Positions 35,757-45,666 of a stretch of DNA of 58,732 bases are shown here, in pieces. The stretch covers positions 1 through 58,732 of the forward strand of contig SKQU01000259.1 in the NCBI GenBank assembly GCA_007118855.1, given 5' to 3'. Within the stretch, counting starts at the first letter, position 1. Each line of letters opens with the position of its first letter. The DNA is from Spirochaetaceae bacterium (GTDB taxonomy: Bacteria; Spirochaetota; Spirochaetia; DSM-27196; SLST01). The position numbers were made by a program, and so were the translations under genes. The notes under the pieces were generated by a model that saw nothing but the letters and a program-made list of their open reading frames with translations, did not search any database and had not been told where the DNA came from.

Positions 35757-38209
35757 TCCTCCTCCGCATGCGTCGGCGACGAACCCGAATCTGCGTCGGT
35801 CTCCAACCTCGGTCTTCCGGGAGTAATGATCACGTCGTCCGCAAGGACGTCCGCCGTTGCATGACCGCCGTCCTGCAGCTCGCCGAAGAGCACCGCATCG
35901 ACGAAGTAACCCTTGATCTTCTCCTCGACGAGGCGGGCGATGTTGCGGGCGCCGAACTCCTCGGAGAATCCGTGCTCCGCGAGCCATGCGACGCAACGAT
36001 CGGTCACCTCGAGGCTGATGTTCTTCTCCTGGAGCTGGAGCGCGAACTCGGCGATCTCCTTGCGCACGATGCTCTCAATCGTCCCGCTCGCGAGCTTGTT
36101 GAACTGGACGACCTTGTCGAGCCGATTACGGAACTCAGGAGCAAAGAACCGTTCCACCGCCTCATCAACGGCTTCGCTGGTGACGCGCTTGCCGCCGAAG
36201 CCGATCATGGGCTTCCCGATCTCACGTGCCCCGGCATTGGAGGTCATGATGAGGATCACGTTGCCGAAGTCGGCCTTTCGTCCCTGGTTGTCGGTGAGCG
36301 TCGCGTAGTCCATCACCTGGAGCAGCACGTTGAACACTTCCGGATGCGCCTTCTCCACCTCATCGAGCAGCAAGACCGCGTGCGGCGTCTTGCGCACGAT
36401 ATCCACGAGCTGCGCCCCGTCGTCGTACCCAACGTATCCCGGCGGCGCCCCGATCAGGCGCGACACTGCGTACCGTTCCTGGTACTCGCTCATGTCGAAG
36501 CGATGCATAGCGACACCGAGTGTCTGCGCGAGCTGGCGGGCCAGCTCGGTCTTGCCGACACCGGTGGGCCCGACGAACAGGAACGAGGCAACCGGCTTGT
36601 TCGCACCACGGAAGCCCGCCCGGCTTCGTTTGACCGCCTGAACGACGGCGTCGATCGCCTGATCCTGCCCGAAGATGACACGACGAAGCGCCGGCTCGAG
36701 TTCCTTCAGTCGGTCCTTCTCGCTGATGGACACGCTTCGCTCCGGCACGTTCGCGATCTTCGACACCACCCGTTCGATGTCGAGCGCGCCGATCTCGACC
36801 GGCGGCTCTTCGGGCTCTTCATTGGTCCCGCCGGCGGCCTGCTCGTTCGTCGCGGCTTCGTCCGCGTCTCGATCCTCGTGCTCCGGAGCGGCCTCGCCGG
36901 CCTCCCGCTTCAGGCGAAAGGTCCGCATACGCACGTATGCCCCGCACTCGTCGATCACGTCGATCGCCTTGTCCGGCAGATGCCGGTCCTTGATGTACTG
37001 ATCCGACAGGCGGGCCGCAAGGTCAAGGGCCTCGTCGCTGTACCTGACGTTATGGAACTCCTCGTACCGGCCCTTCAGGCCCTTGAGGATATCTACCGCG
37101 TCGGCAATGGACGGTTCGGGAACATCGATCTTCTGGAACCGCCGGGAGAGCGCACGATCACGCTCGAAGTACTTGCGGTACTCGTCGTGGGTCGTCGCGC
37201 CGATGCATCGAAGCCTGCCGGCGGCAAGCGCGGGCTTGAGCAGATTGGACGCTTCAATGGAGCCGCCGCCGGCGGTTCCGCCGGCGCCGACGATCGTGTG
37301 GATCTCGTCGATGAAGAGGATGACCTTTTCCTCCGACTCGAGCCGCTTGATGACCGCCTTCATCCGCTCCTCGAAATCGCCCCTGAACCGTGTGCCGGCG
37401 AGGACGGCTCCCATGTCGAGCGCGAACACCCGGTACTCTTTGAGGATGTCCGGCACCTCGCCGCTCGTGATCCGCTGGGCGAGCCCCTCGGTAATCGCGG
37501 TCTTCCCGACCCCCGGGTCGCCGAGGTGAACCGGGTTGTTCTTCAGACGACGGCAGAGCACCTGGATCGTCCGCTCGAGAATGTCCTGCCGCCCGACGAG
37601 CGGTTCGAGCCGCCCTTCCTTCGCAAGGGCGGTGAGCTCGGTCGTGAACTGCTCGAGGGGGTCGCTCTTCCGCCGTTTTCGCCCCTGCGCCGTCGCGCCG
37701 GGCACGTCTTCCTCGTCACCGGCCTCGTGCGGATCCTCAACCGTCTCCTCGTCGTCGGCGCCGAAGGTATCCGGGTCCTCGCCGAGCCCGGTGATGCCGT
37801 GGGAGATGACCTCGAGCAGGGCGAGCCGCCTGATCCCGGCCTTCTTCAGGAAATAGGCACCAAAGCTCTGCTCCTCATCGAAGACGCTGACCAGCAGGTC
37901 GCCCACCTCCACCTGGTCCTTGGCCGCGCTTTCGGTGTGAAAGACGGCTCGCTCGACGATGTTCTGAAACCCGAGCGACTGCTGCGGATCGCCGCGTGGA
38001 ACCCGAGGCACGTTGTCGCTCAGATGCTGATCGAGCTCCGTACGGATCTGGTCGGGATCCGCACCGCACTGGGACAGCACCTCTCGCGGGTACTCGTAGT
38101 GAAGCGCGGCATACAGCACGTGTTCCGGGGTAAGGTACTCGTGCTTGCGCTGTCGCGCCTCCTGGTATGCGGAACTCAGGATTTCGTTGACGTCCTGACT
38201 GAGATTCAT
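35750..38209 (-). CDS. clpA: ATP-dependent Clp protease ATP-binding subunit ClpA
   Basis: Clp N domain, two AAA modules ([32 protein letters not shown]), IGFG ClpP loop. ATG at 38209 preceded by GGAGGG. Confidence 0.95.
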   Translation of the reverse strand: MNLSQDVNEILSSAYQEARQRKHEYLTPEHVLYAALHYEYPREVLSQCGADPDQIRTELDQHLSDNVPRVPRGDPQQSLGFQNIVERAVFHTESAAKDQVEVGDLLVSVFDEEQSFGAYFLKKAGIRRLALLEVISHGITGLGEDPDTFGADDEETVEDPHEAGDEEDVPGATAQGRKRRKSDPLEQFTTELTALAKEGRLEPLVGRQDILERTIQVLCRRLKNNPVHLGDPGVGKTAITEGLAQRITSGEVPDILKEYRVFALDMGAVLAGTRFRGDFEERMKAVIKRLESEEKVILFIDEIHTIVGAGGTAGGGSIEASNLLKPALAAGRLRCIGATTHDEYRKYFERDRALSRRFQKIDVPEPSIADAVDILKGLKGRYEEFHNVRYSDEALDLAARLSDQYIKDRHLPDKAIDVIDECGAYVRMRTFRLKREAGEAAPEHEDRDADEAATNEQAAGGTNEEPEEPPVEIGALDIERVVSKIANVPERSVSISEKDRLKELEPALRRVIFGQDQAIDAVVQAVKRSRAGFRGANKPVASFLFVGPTGVGKTELARQLAQTLGVAMHRFDMSEYQERYAVSRLIGAPPGYVGYDDGAQLVDIVRKTPHAVLLLDEVEKAHPEVFNVLLQVMDYATLTDNQGRKADFGNVILIMTSNAGAREIGKPMIGFGGKRVTSEAVDEAVERFFAPEFRNRLDKVVQFNKLASGTIESIVRKEIAEFALQLQEKNISLEVTDRCVAWLAEHGFSEEFGARNIARLVEEKIKGYFVDAVLFGELQDGGHATADVLADDVIITPGRPRLETDADSGSSPTHAEEES

Positions 38210-38277
38210 GAACCCTCCGTGTCTAAGATGATCACGCCGGCGGCAGAACGGCAATGCCCTCGCGCATCACCGCGCCG

Positions 38278-38595
38278 TCACGCGCGCTCCACAGTGCACC
38301 GAAGCGGGAACTCCCGCTCTCGGGCCATCCGGTGAACGTGCTGGGCCTTGGTAGAGGCGATGTCGAAGGTATACGAACCGACGACCCCGCGGCCCTTGCG
38401 ATGGACGTCGAGCATGATCTTTGTGGCGGCGATGATGTCCTTGTGGAATACCCTGATCAGGACCTCGACGACGAAATCCATCGTCGTGTAGTTGTCGTTG
38501 TGGAGCACGACCCGGAACTGGTCCGGTTCGCGCACCTCCTCGTCGGGTCGATCCTGTACGTCGGGCCCGACGCCGGGCCGAATATCCTCACTCAT
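38278..38595 (-). CDS. clpS: ClpS adaptor protein
   Basis: FRVVLHNDNYTTMDFVVEVLIRVFHKDIIAATKIMLDVHRKGRGVVGSYTFDIASTKAQHVHRMARE. Confidence 0.96.
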   Translation of the reverse strand: MSEDIRPGVGPDVQDRPDEEVREPDQFRVVLHNDNYTTMDFVVEVLIRVFHKDIIAATKIMLDVHRKGRGVVGSYTFDIASTKAQHVHRMAREREFPLRCTVERA

Positions 38596-38878
38596 GGATC
38601 CAACGTCTATACCGTTGCACGTACTCGCAGCTCAACGGCATGAACCTGCCGCACAGCGCGTGCAAAACGCTCACCTTCCTGCATCGTGACTCGACGCGAA
38701 AGCGCCGACCATACACCCGGCACCGTCGATCTCTGGGGTCAAGATACGAGCAGGTGCGCCGCAGGTCAACGCGGATCCCGGCGGCTACCCGGCTGCGATC
38801 GGAACAGCAGAGGCCGCACCCTGCGCATATGCGGTCCCACCGCGAGTCGGCGGCCCGTCGCATCTGAAGAAGGCCCAT
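38588..38878 (-). CDS. YkgJ-type cysteine cluster protein
   Basis: CAGCGLCCSDRS...CSYLDPRDRRCRVYGRRFRVESRCRKV Cys pattern. Confidence 0.82.
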   Translation of the reverse strand: MGLLQMRRAADSRWDRICAGCGLCCSDRSRVAAGIRVDLRRTCSYLDPRDRRCRVYGRRFRVESRCRKVSVLHALCGRFMPLSCEYVQRYRRWIHE

Positions 38879-40989
38879 CAGAACTCCAGCGGACCGAAGT
38901 ACCCCACCTCGTCACGACCGCTGCGTTGCAGGAGATAGGCCTCGACCTCCAGCGGTATGTAGGCACGCCCGAAATCGCTGTTGTGCACGCTGTTGTACGA
39001 CAGGAGGTAGGTCCCGCTCGGTGACCGACGAATCGCATCGACAACCGGCCCGACCCCCCGCGGCTGATAGACCCAGGAGGCAGAACCGCCGGTCGCTTCG
39101 GCAAGAAACTCCAGCTCCGCGTTGACGGCGTTCCTGCCGGTGTAGACGACGTGCAGCGAGACATGGTTGTTCCGCAGATGGGCGGCGGTCTCAGCCAGTG
39201 AGTAGGCATCGAATGCGTGGGGCGAAAGTTCGCCGTTGGACACGATCACGAGCCCTCGCCGTCCGAGCTCGCCGAGCAACTGATACACCGCAAGGCGTAT
39301 CCCCAGGTCGAGTCGGCCCGACTCCGTAGGGTACACACTCGCCCGCTCGCTCGCCTCACCCACGGCAAGCCGCCCCGCACCGGGCTCGCTCTCCAGAACC
39401 GGATGATCGCCGGCGCCGACCACCCAGAGTCGGTCACCGGTCCTCAACGCGTCATGCATCTCGAGCGCCGCCGCGCGCGCGGCCTCCCGGTCCTCCCGAC
39501 CGGCGGCCCACGGGTCGACGAGCAGCGAGAGAACCGTCTCCCCGCTGCGGTACCCGGCATACTCGACGGTGAGCGGGCCGGTGGGAAACCGGTCCTCGGT
39601 GATGCGGAAATTGCTCGGCCCGAGCCCGAGAACCGGTTCTCCGTTTCGATCGGTGACGGTCACTGCGGCATACACGCGCGGATGCTCTACCGCGCTCACC
39701 GACTCGACCTCCACGTTGAGGCCGGTATACAACTCCTCGCTCGCCGCGAGAAACAGTATGGAACTCGAGTTGATGTCGGCGGCAAGGAGGTTCCGGTTCG
39801 CATCGATCGCCGCACCAAGGAGCCGGCGGTTCGGATTGAGCTCGGTCAGCAGGGCCACGGTCTCTCGCTCAATGCCGATCACGTAGATCCGGTATGCATC
39901 GCTGACCAGGAGACTCCCGGCCTCGTAGAGCGAGAGACCCTCCGGCCGGTCCATCAGCGGTGTCCGGATCTCGCCCAGGTAGTTCCCGCTCTCATCGAAG
40001 ACCGCGATCCGGGAGTTCACGGTATCGGCGACGTAGACACGCCCGGCGGTCACGACGATGCCGGCCGGAGAGAAGGAGCGGAGGCTGGTGCCGCGTCCGC
40101 CGAACGAGAAGAGGAACTCCCCGTCCGTCGTGAACTTCGAGACGCGGCCGTTGCCGTGGTCCGAGACGTAGACGTGACCCTGACCGTCGGAGGCGAGATA
40201 CTGCGGCCCGAGCAGCTCACCGGGCCCTATCCCCGTCCTTCCGAACGATCCCACCTTGAACCCGTCGGCCGACACTCTCGCGATCCGGTTCGCGCCGAAC
40301 TCGCTGACGAGCAGCGAGCCGTCCGGCAACGCAAGTACGTCGAATGGTCGGTCAAACCCTTCGATGCCGCCGTCTATGACCCTTCTGCGTACTCCGTTCG
40401 GGTCGAGTAGCACGACGGTGTGAGTCGCGAAGGAGGCGACGTAGGACGAACCGTCGCTTCGGGGCCGGACGTTCGTCGGGCTGCGGAAGAGGGTAAGGTC
40501 CGCCTGACGGCCGGGCAGATCGATCATCGTCACGTACCTGCCGGGACTGACGGCGGTGCCCAGCCGCTCGGTCGTCAGACCGCGGCTGAGCTCGACCCGT
40601 TCGATCCACTTGTCCAGAACCGACGTTCGGCTGCCGCGTTCGGCCACCCATCGCCACTCGTTGAGGGCCGCCTCCTCGAAGCCGGCATAGTAGTAGGCGC
40701 GTCCGAGCCAGTACCGGGTCAGGGTCCGTTCCGACGCGAAGCTGAGACTACGGTTGAGGCTTTCGATCGCTTCGTGGAACCGGCCGTTGTGGAGCGAGAC
40801 CACGCCCCAGCGGAACTCCTCGTTCGCCGTGATCTCGTCGAGGTTGATGGGTTGCGAACGGACAGGCGGGGGCAGCCAGAGTGCCGCCAGCCAGAGTGCC
40901 GCCAGCCAGAGTGCCGCGAGCCGCAGCGCCGTGATCCGCCGGGTTGCGGGCACGGCGACATCCGTGGGGCGTCTACGGGTCACGCTCAC
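38878..40989 (-). CDS. Secreted TPR + NHL-propeller + vWA-like protein
   Basis: Signal peptide; TPR-like segment; NHL repeats (GFDRPFDVLALPDGSLLVSEFGANRIARVSADG; LLGPQYLASDGQGHVYVSDHGNGRVSKFTTDGEFL); C-terminal vWA-like LSLLVDP...LVIVSNGEL. Confidence 0.78.
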   Translation of the reverse strand: MSVTRRRPTDVAVPATRRITALRLAALWLAALWLAALWLPPPVRSQPINLDEITANEEFRWGVVSLHNGRFHEAIESLNRSLSFASERTLTRYWLGRAYYYAGFEEAALNEWRWVAERGSRTSVLDKWIERVELSRGLTTERLGTAVSPGRYVTMIDLPGRQADLTLFRSPTNVRPRSDGSSYVASFATHTVVLLDPNGVRRRVIDGGIEGFDRPFDVLALPDGSLLVSEFGANRIARVSADGFKVGSFGRTGIGPGELLGPQYLASDGQGHVYVSDHGNGRVSKFTTDGEFLFSFGGRGTSLRSFSPAGIVVTAGRVYVADTVNSRIAVFDESGNYLGEIRTPLMDRPEGLSLYEAGSLLVSDAYRIYVIGIERETVALLTELNPNRRLLGAAIDANRNLLAADINSSSILFLAASEELYTGLNVEVESVSAVEHPRVYAAVTVTDRNGEPVLGLGPSNFRITEDRFPTGPLTVEYAGYRSGETVLSLLVDPWAAGREDREAARAAALEMHDALRTGDRLWVVGAGDHPVLESEPGAGRLAVGEASERASVYPTESGRLDLGIRLAVYQLLGELGRRGLVIVSNGELSPHAFDAYSLAETAAHLRNNHVSLHVVYTGRNAVNAELEFLAEATGGSASWVYQPRGVGPVVDAIRRSPSGTYLLSYNSVHNSDFGRAYIPLEVEAYLLQRSGRDEVGYFGPLEF
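40874..40933 (-). repeat. 15-bp tandem repeat in signal-peptide codons (LAALW units)
   Basis: agccagagtgccgcc at 40874, 40889 and 40904 (last copy one mismatch), then a degenerate copy. Confidence 0.95.
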
Positions 40990-41660
40990 GTCCTTGCTCC
41001 CGACGGACCATGCAGAACCTCCCTGAGGTGAGCGGCGATCTCCTTGTTGCCAGGGGCCGCCTCGAGCGCCGAGCGCAGCACGTCACGAGCCTCATCAACG
41101 CGACCGAGCCGGTAGTAAGACCACCCGAGCGAGTCGAGATAGGCGGGATTCTTCGGCTGGCGTCGGACGGCTCTGCGGCAACAGTCCACCGCACGGCGCG
41201 GGTCGCTACCGGTGTCGGCGAGGATGAACCCCAGAGAGTTCAGCGCATTGCTGTTTTCGGGATCGAGCTCCAACGCACGCTCGAGCTCGGCGACCGCCGC
41301 TTCGGTGTCTTCCTGGGCGTGGAGGACGAACCCGAGCGCGGCGTGGGTGCGGGCGGAATCGAACCCGTCGTCGAGGAGCTTTCGAAACTCGAACTCCGCG
41401 AGCCGGAACCGTCCGGTCACCGAGTAGATGAACCCGAGGATCATCCGACTCTGATAGACGTGGGTGAAGCTCAGCTCGGAGGTGACGACCTGTTCGAGGT
41501 AGAGGAGTGCCTCGTCATGGCGACCGAGGTGGGTATAACAGAGCCCCAGGTAGTAGGATAGCTCCGGATAGTCGGGACTCTCAACATGAGCGTTGAGCAG
41601 ATGCTGGAGCGCGCGCTCATACTGGCCGCGCTTCAGGAGCCGAATGCCCTCGTTCATCAT
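40986..41660 (-). CDS. TPR-repeat protein
   Basis: Consecutive TPR units (YPELSYYLGLCYTHLGRHDEALLYLEQ; NSNALNSLGFILADTGSDPRRAVDCCRRAV). Confidence 0.85.
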   Translation of the reverse strand: MMNEGIRLLKRGQYERALQHLLNAHVESPDYPELSYYLGLCYTHLGRHDEALLYLEQVVTSELSFTHVYQSRMILGFIYSVTGRFRLAEFEFRKLLDDGFDSARTHAALGFVLHAQEDTEAAVAELERALELDPENSNALNSLGFILADTGSDPRRAVDCCRRAVRRQPKNPAYLDSLGWSYYRLGRVDEARDVLRSALEAAPGNKEIAAHLREVLHGPSGART

Positions 41661-41666
41661 TGGTGA

Positions 41667-42416
41667 TTATATACCCTTTGCAACGAAATCGGCAGACTGG
41701 TACGCCTCGTCCTCGTGGTGATCAACCGGATTGAGGTAGATAGGGCTCACCGACACTGCGCCCTCCGCAACTGCGGTCCAGTCGCTGCCTTCCTCCATCG
41801 GCGTTTCTACCGGATGCCCGTTCAGAAAATAGTAGCGGTCGCCGCGAGGCGACTGGAACTCTTCCAGCTGGTCATGGTACATCCGCCAGCTCGGATAGGT
41901 GATCCGTACGGGCAGTCTGTCCGAATCGATGTTGGGGCCGTTGATGTTGATCAGGTGGCGAGGGTTCCACAGCGTCACAAGCTGGTCGATCGTGCGTGCT
42001 ACGAACCGGGAGAGCGGCTCCAGGTGAAACGGCGGTCGATACGAGTTGATGCTCACCGCGATACCCGGTACGCCCATGAAGGCCGCCTGCCGCGCGGCCG
42101 CAACGGTACCGGAGAAGATGATGTCTGTTCCAAGGTTCGGTCCGATGTTGATCCCTGAGACCACGACATCGGGCTTCTCCTCCATGATCCCGAGCATGCC
42201 CACGATCACACAGTCGGCCGGCGTTCCGCTCGAGGCGAAGATCCGGGGGCCGAGCTGCCTGCATCGGATCGGGTCGTGCACGGTAATCGAATGAGACTGG
42301 GCGCTGCGTTCGCCGTCCGGCGCGATGATCCAGATCTCGTGCTCTGCAAGCGTTTCCTGGAGCGCGAGCAATCCGGCACTTTCGATTCCGTCGTCGTTGG
42401 TCAGCAAGACCCTCAC
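41667..42416 (-). CDS. surE: 5'-nucleotidase SurE
   Basis: MRVLLTNDDGIESAGL, WIIAPDGERSAQSHSITVHDPI, GTPADCVIVG, VVSGINIGPNLGTDIIFSGTVAAARQAAFMGVPGIAVS. Confidence 0.97.
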   Translation of the reverse strand: MRVLLTNDDGIESAGLLALQETLAEHEIWIIAPDGERSAQSHSITVHDPIRCRQLGPRIFASSGTPADCVIVGMLGIMEEKPDVVVSGINIGPNLGTDIIFSGTVAAARQAAFMGVPGIAVSINSYRPPFHLEPLSRFVARTIDQLVTLWNPRHLININGPNIDSDRLPVRITYPSWRMYHDQLEEFQSPRGDRYYFLNGHPVETPMEEGSDWTAVAEGAVSVSPIYLNPVDHHEDEAYQSADFVAKGI

Positions 42417-43570
42417 GGACCCTCCCGGTAGTCAACGCGCACCCCGTCGTCGGGAGCGCAGGCCAGTACGGTCGGATGAAACCCGAAGATCCGCTCGTAC
42501 TGATGCAGCAGATCCGCCAGCCCGTCATTGGTGTCGGCTCGGCCGAACACCAATGCGCAGGTCCCCGAGGAGCCCCCGGCCAGACGCGCGCCGTACACCC
42601 CGCGGACCGTCAGTGCGTGCTTCACCAACCAGTCTACCTCCGGCGTGGTGCCTTCGTACAGGTCACGAAGGCTCTCGTGGCTCTCGGTCAGCAGCTTCCC
42701 TATCCGATCGAGGTCGCCGCGCACCATCGCCGAACGGCAGCTGAGCACGCGCTCGTTCTCGGCCACGATGTGCAGACAGTACCGTCGGGCGCTCTCGGGA
42801 ACGCGCCCGATACTCGAGGCGATCTCGTCGAGGGTGAAGTCCTGGAAGCTGCACCCGTTCCCGTATCCCGACAGGAGTTCGAGGCACCGGTCGCACTCGA
42901 TCTGGCGCAGCGCTTCTTCCTTCGCCGACAGTGCCGAGGGGGCATGCGTGTTGACGCCGAAGAGCGTCACACCGTCGAGAGACGCCTCGACATGCGTCCA
43001 GTCGAGTCGGTGACTGTCGATGAACAGGAAGTGACCACCCCGGGCCACCGCGGAGGTCAGAAAGTCGCCGAAGCCGACGGGAAGACGCTCGTAGGTGCGC
43101 TCCACGTGATATCCCACCTGCGCCGCCTCGATTTCGTCGATCGGTGTCCCGTACAGCCGCGAGAGCGCGTATGCGAGCGCCACGCCTATGGCCTGGGAGC
43201 TCGCGAGACCGATGCCTGTGGGAATTTCACTGGTCACCGTGACATTGACGCCGCGTACCCGCGAGCCCAGCGTCTGCAGACGACTGACCACGCCCTTGGT
43301 CAGCCCGGCAAACCGATCCTCCGGACGATACTTCAGAGCGGAGGCGCTCGTGCGTCTGCGCTCGTTCAGATCGGGAGCGTAGAAGCGAATCGAGCCGTCG
43401 TCGCGCAGTGATGCCGCGACCGAGGCGCGCTTGTTCATCGCGAACAGGAGCAGATATCCATCCGTCGACTCGGTGTGCGCCCCTATGAAATTTACGACCC
43501 CGGGGGCTGAGGTCACGATCGCTGGCTTTTCACCGTACTCCGCCTCGTGCAGCGACACGACATCGCTCAT
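42413..43570 (-). CDS. galK: Galactokinase-like GHMP kinase
   Basis: PGVVNFIGAHTESTDGYLL, EIPTGIGLASSQAIGVALAYAL, GARLAGGSSGTCALVF; ATG 43570 preceded by GGAGAA. Confidence 0.87.
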   Translation of the reverse strand: MSDVVSLHEAEYGEKPAIVTSAPGVVNFIGAHTESTDGYLLLFAMNKRASVAASLRDDGSIRFYAPDLNERRRTSASALKYRPEDRFAGLTKGVVSRLQTLGSRVRGVNVTVTSEIPTGIGLASSQAIGVALAYALSRLYGTPIDEIEAAQVGYHVERTYERLPVGFGDFLTSAVARGGHFLFIDSHRLDWTHVEASLDGVTLFGVNTHAPSALSAKEEALRQIECDRCLELLSGYGNGCSFQDFTLDEIASSIGRVPESARRYCLHIVAENERVLSCRSAMVRGDLDRIGKLLTESHESLRDLYEGTTPEVDWLVKHALTVRGVYGARLAGGSSGTCALVFGRADTNDGLADLLHQYERIFGFHPTVLACAPDDGVRVDYREGP

Positions 43571-43589
43571 AGTTCTCCTCGCCGCAAGC

Positions 43590-43595
43590 ATTATA
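43590..43595 (-). promoter_or_regulatory. -10 element for galK
   Basis: TATAAT on minus strand; weak -35 TTGCAT 16 bp upstream. Confidence 0.5.
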
Positions 43596-43681
43596 GCTTG
43601 AAAACGCCGCCATGCAATCGCTTCGCATGTCAATTTTCTCCACAGATCGCCGATCGCAGGCGGTTTTGGTACTATGAGGTC

Positions 43682-45289
43682 GTGCTGACCCGAACGACGA
43701 TACTCACATTGCTGTCGGCCATACTCTTCCCGCTCGCGCTGCCGAACGAGCTGTTTGCCTTCGGAAACCCGTTGATCGGGCTCGTCGCGCTCGCACCCTA
43801 CTACCTCGCGATCCGCGACACCAAGAACCCGAGAACGGCTGCACGGCTCGGCGCGCTGTTCGGAGCGGTGTCAACGTTGCTGGGTAACTACTGGCTGATG
43901 TTCTTCGGCGAGTTCTCGGTCTGGACGATCGGCGGCACCACGATCGGGTACGTAGCCTACAACTACGTCCTCGCCGGATTCCTCTGGCGCGCAACGCGTG
44001 AGCCGCTGACCGTTCGACCCGTACTCTTCGCCCTCGTGTGGACCGTCTACGAGTACCTGAAGAGCATTGGCTTTCTCGCCTATCCGTGGGGACTCGCCGC
44101 GTATCCGTTCAGCGAGCTGGCGGTCTTCACCCAGATCGTCGACGTGACCGGTGTCTGGGGACTGAGTTTCCTTGCGGTCTACGCGAACACCGCTGCGGCA
44201 GAAATCCTGTGTCCCTCCGCAGACGCCGCTCTTCAGACCAACGCCGCAGCGCCACGGGACGTTACGCCGCGCGCGGCCGCGCACCTCGCGATGGTGGCGG
44301 TTCTCGTGACGGGGATCGGCGGGTACGGCCTCGTTCGGCTCCACACACCGATTCCCGTTCGCACGACGCTCGAACTGATGCTCGTCCAACAGAACGCGGA
44401 TGCGTGGAACACACGGGACATCGCGCGTCCGCTCCTCATCACGCAAAGAGAGACGGAGAACGCTCTTGCCGCGGTCGAGCAGGAGCCGGACCTGATCGTC
44501 TGGAGCGAGACGAGCCTGCGATACATCTACGAGTCGGAGGGCGGCTGGTACGCGAGAAACCCTCCCGAACGTCCCTTCCTCGACTTCATTGCCGACCTGC
44601 CCGCTCCGCTGATGACCGGCAGCCCCATGCAGAGCAGCGAAGAGGACTTTGCCATTTACAACGCGGTGATACTGATCGACCGCGACACCACGGTGCGCCA
44701 GTGGTACGGGAAGCAGCACCTGGTACCGTTCGCGGAGATCATCCCGTTCTGGGACACTCGAGCGGTGCGTCGCTTCTTCGACTACGTGGTGGGGATCGAC
44801 GGCATCTGGACACCGGGGCCCGGTACCCGGCTGTTCTCGCTCACCGCCAGGGACGGCACCGAGGTTGAGATTGCCACCCCCGTCTGCTTCGAGGACGCAT
44901 TCGCCTACCTGAACCGGGCCTTCGTGCTCGCGGGTGCCGATCTCATCGTCAACCTCACGAACAATTCCTGGTCACGCACCAACTCGGCCCAGACACAGCA
45001 CTTCGTGGCCTCACGGTTCCGTGCGATCGAAACTCGCCGGAGCCTGGTTCGATCGACGAACTCCGGCTACACTACGATCATCGACCCCTGGGGACGAACG
45101 GTCGCATCGCGCCCGATGTTCGTCACGACGCATCTGTCGGCCACCGTCCCCGTCTACGCTCCCGAACGGGAGACCGTCTATACGACTTTCGGCGACTGGT
45201 TTCCCCGGTTGGTAGCCGCAGCGCTGACGATTCTCTTCGCCGCGACGTTCCTGCACAAAAAAAAGGGCGCCCGCGGCACCCTTGGTTGA
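43682..45289 (+). CDS. lnt: Apolipoprotein N-acyltransferase, copy 1
   Basis: Multiple TM helices and nitrilase-like domain with E (IVWSETSLR), K (YGKQHLVPFAE), C (TPVCFEDAFAY). GTG at 43682 is the likely start. Confidence 0.9.
   Translation: MLTRTTILTLLSAILFPLALPNELFAFGNPLIGLVALAPYYLAIRDTKNPRTAARLGALFGAVSTLLGNYWLMFFGEFSVWTIGGTTIGYVAYNYVLAGFLWRATREPLTVRPVLFALVWTVYEYLKSIGFLAYPWGLAAYPFSELAVFTQIVDVTGVWGLSFLAVYANTAAAEILCPSADAALQTNAAAPRDVTPRAAAHLAMVAVLVTGIGGYGLVRLHTPIPVRTTLELMLVQQNADAWNTRDIARPLLITQRETENALAAVEQEPDLIVWSETSLRYIYESEGGWYARNPPERPFLDFIADLPAPLMTGSPMQSSEEDFAIYNAVILIDRDTTVRQWYGKQHLVPFAEIIPFWDTRAVRRFFDYVVGIDGIWTPGPGTRLFSLTARDGTEVEIATPVCFEDAFAYLNRAFVLAGADLIVNLTNNSWSRTNSAQTQHFVASRFRAIETRRSLVRSTNSGYTTIIDPWGRTVASRPMFVTTHLSATVPVYAPERETVYTTFGDWFPRLVAAALTILFAATFLHKKKGARGTLG
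45257..45283 (-). terminator. Rho-independent terminator of rpmE, inside the 3' end of lnt copy 1
   Basis: Minus strand AAGGGTGCC-GCG-GGCGCCCTTTTTTTT. Confidence 0.88.
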
Positions 45290-45306
45290 AGTCAGGAGGA
45301 AATGGA

Positions 45307-45558
45307 TCAGCTCTGCGATCTGAGGTTGTACTTCTTGCGAAACCGCTCGACCCGTCCGGTGGTGTCCACGATCTGCTGTTTGCCGGTGTAGAAGGGGTGA
45401 GACGCGCTCGAGATTTCCACCTGGAAGAGCGGGTAGGTCTTGCCCTCGTACTCCACGGTCTCTTTCGTCTCCACCGTCGAACGCGTGAGAAACAGGGTCC
45501 CGGACGCGGCATCCTTGAACACCACTTCCCGGTAGTTCGGATGGATCTCTTTCTTCAT
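45307..45558 (-). CDS. rpmE2: 50S ribosomal protein L31 (type B, no CxxC)
   Basis: [29 protein letters not shown]...[36 protein letters not shown]. Confidence 0.95.
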   Translation of the reverse strand: MKKEIHPNYREVVFKDAASGTLFLTRSTVETKETVEYEGKTYPLFQVEISSASHPFYTGKQQIVDTTGRVERFRKKYNLRSQS

Positions 45559-45605
45559 GCTCACTCCCAATAGTGCGCTGACGGGGTTGGCCGCCGCAAG
45601 GCAGC

Positions 45606-45634
45606 AAGATACCAAAGCACCGACGCGGTGTCAA
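45606..45634 (-). promoter_or_regulatory. Sigma70-type promoter for rpmE
   Basis: TTGACA (45629-45634), 17-bp spacer, TATCTT (45606-45611) on minus strand. Confidence 0.7.
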
Positions 45635-45666
45635 TTCCACGGCTCCGCGACCGGGCGCTGCGGAGG

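Noticed and set aside
35768-38335. 855-aa plus-strand ORF antisense to clpA
   Set aside because: High-GC shadow frame: no recognisable domain, while the opposite strand encodes a full ClpA.
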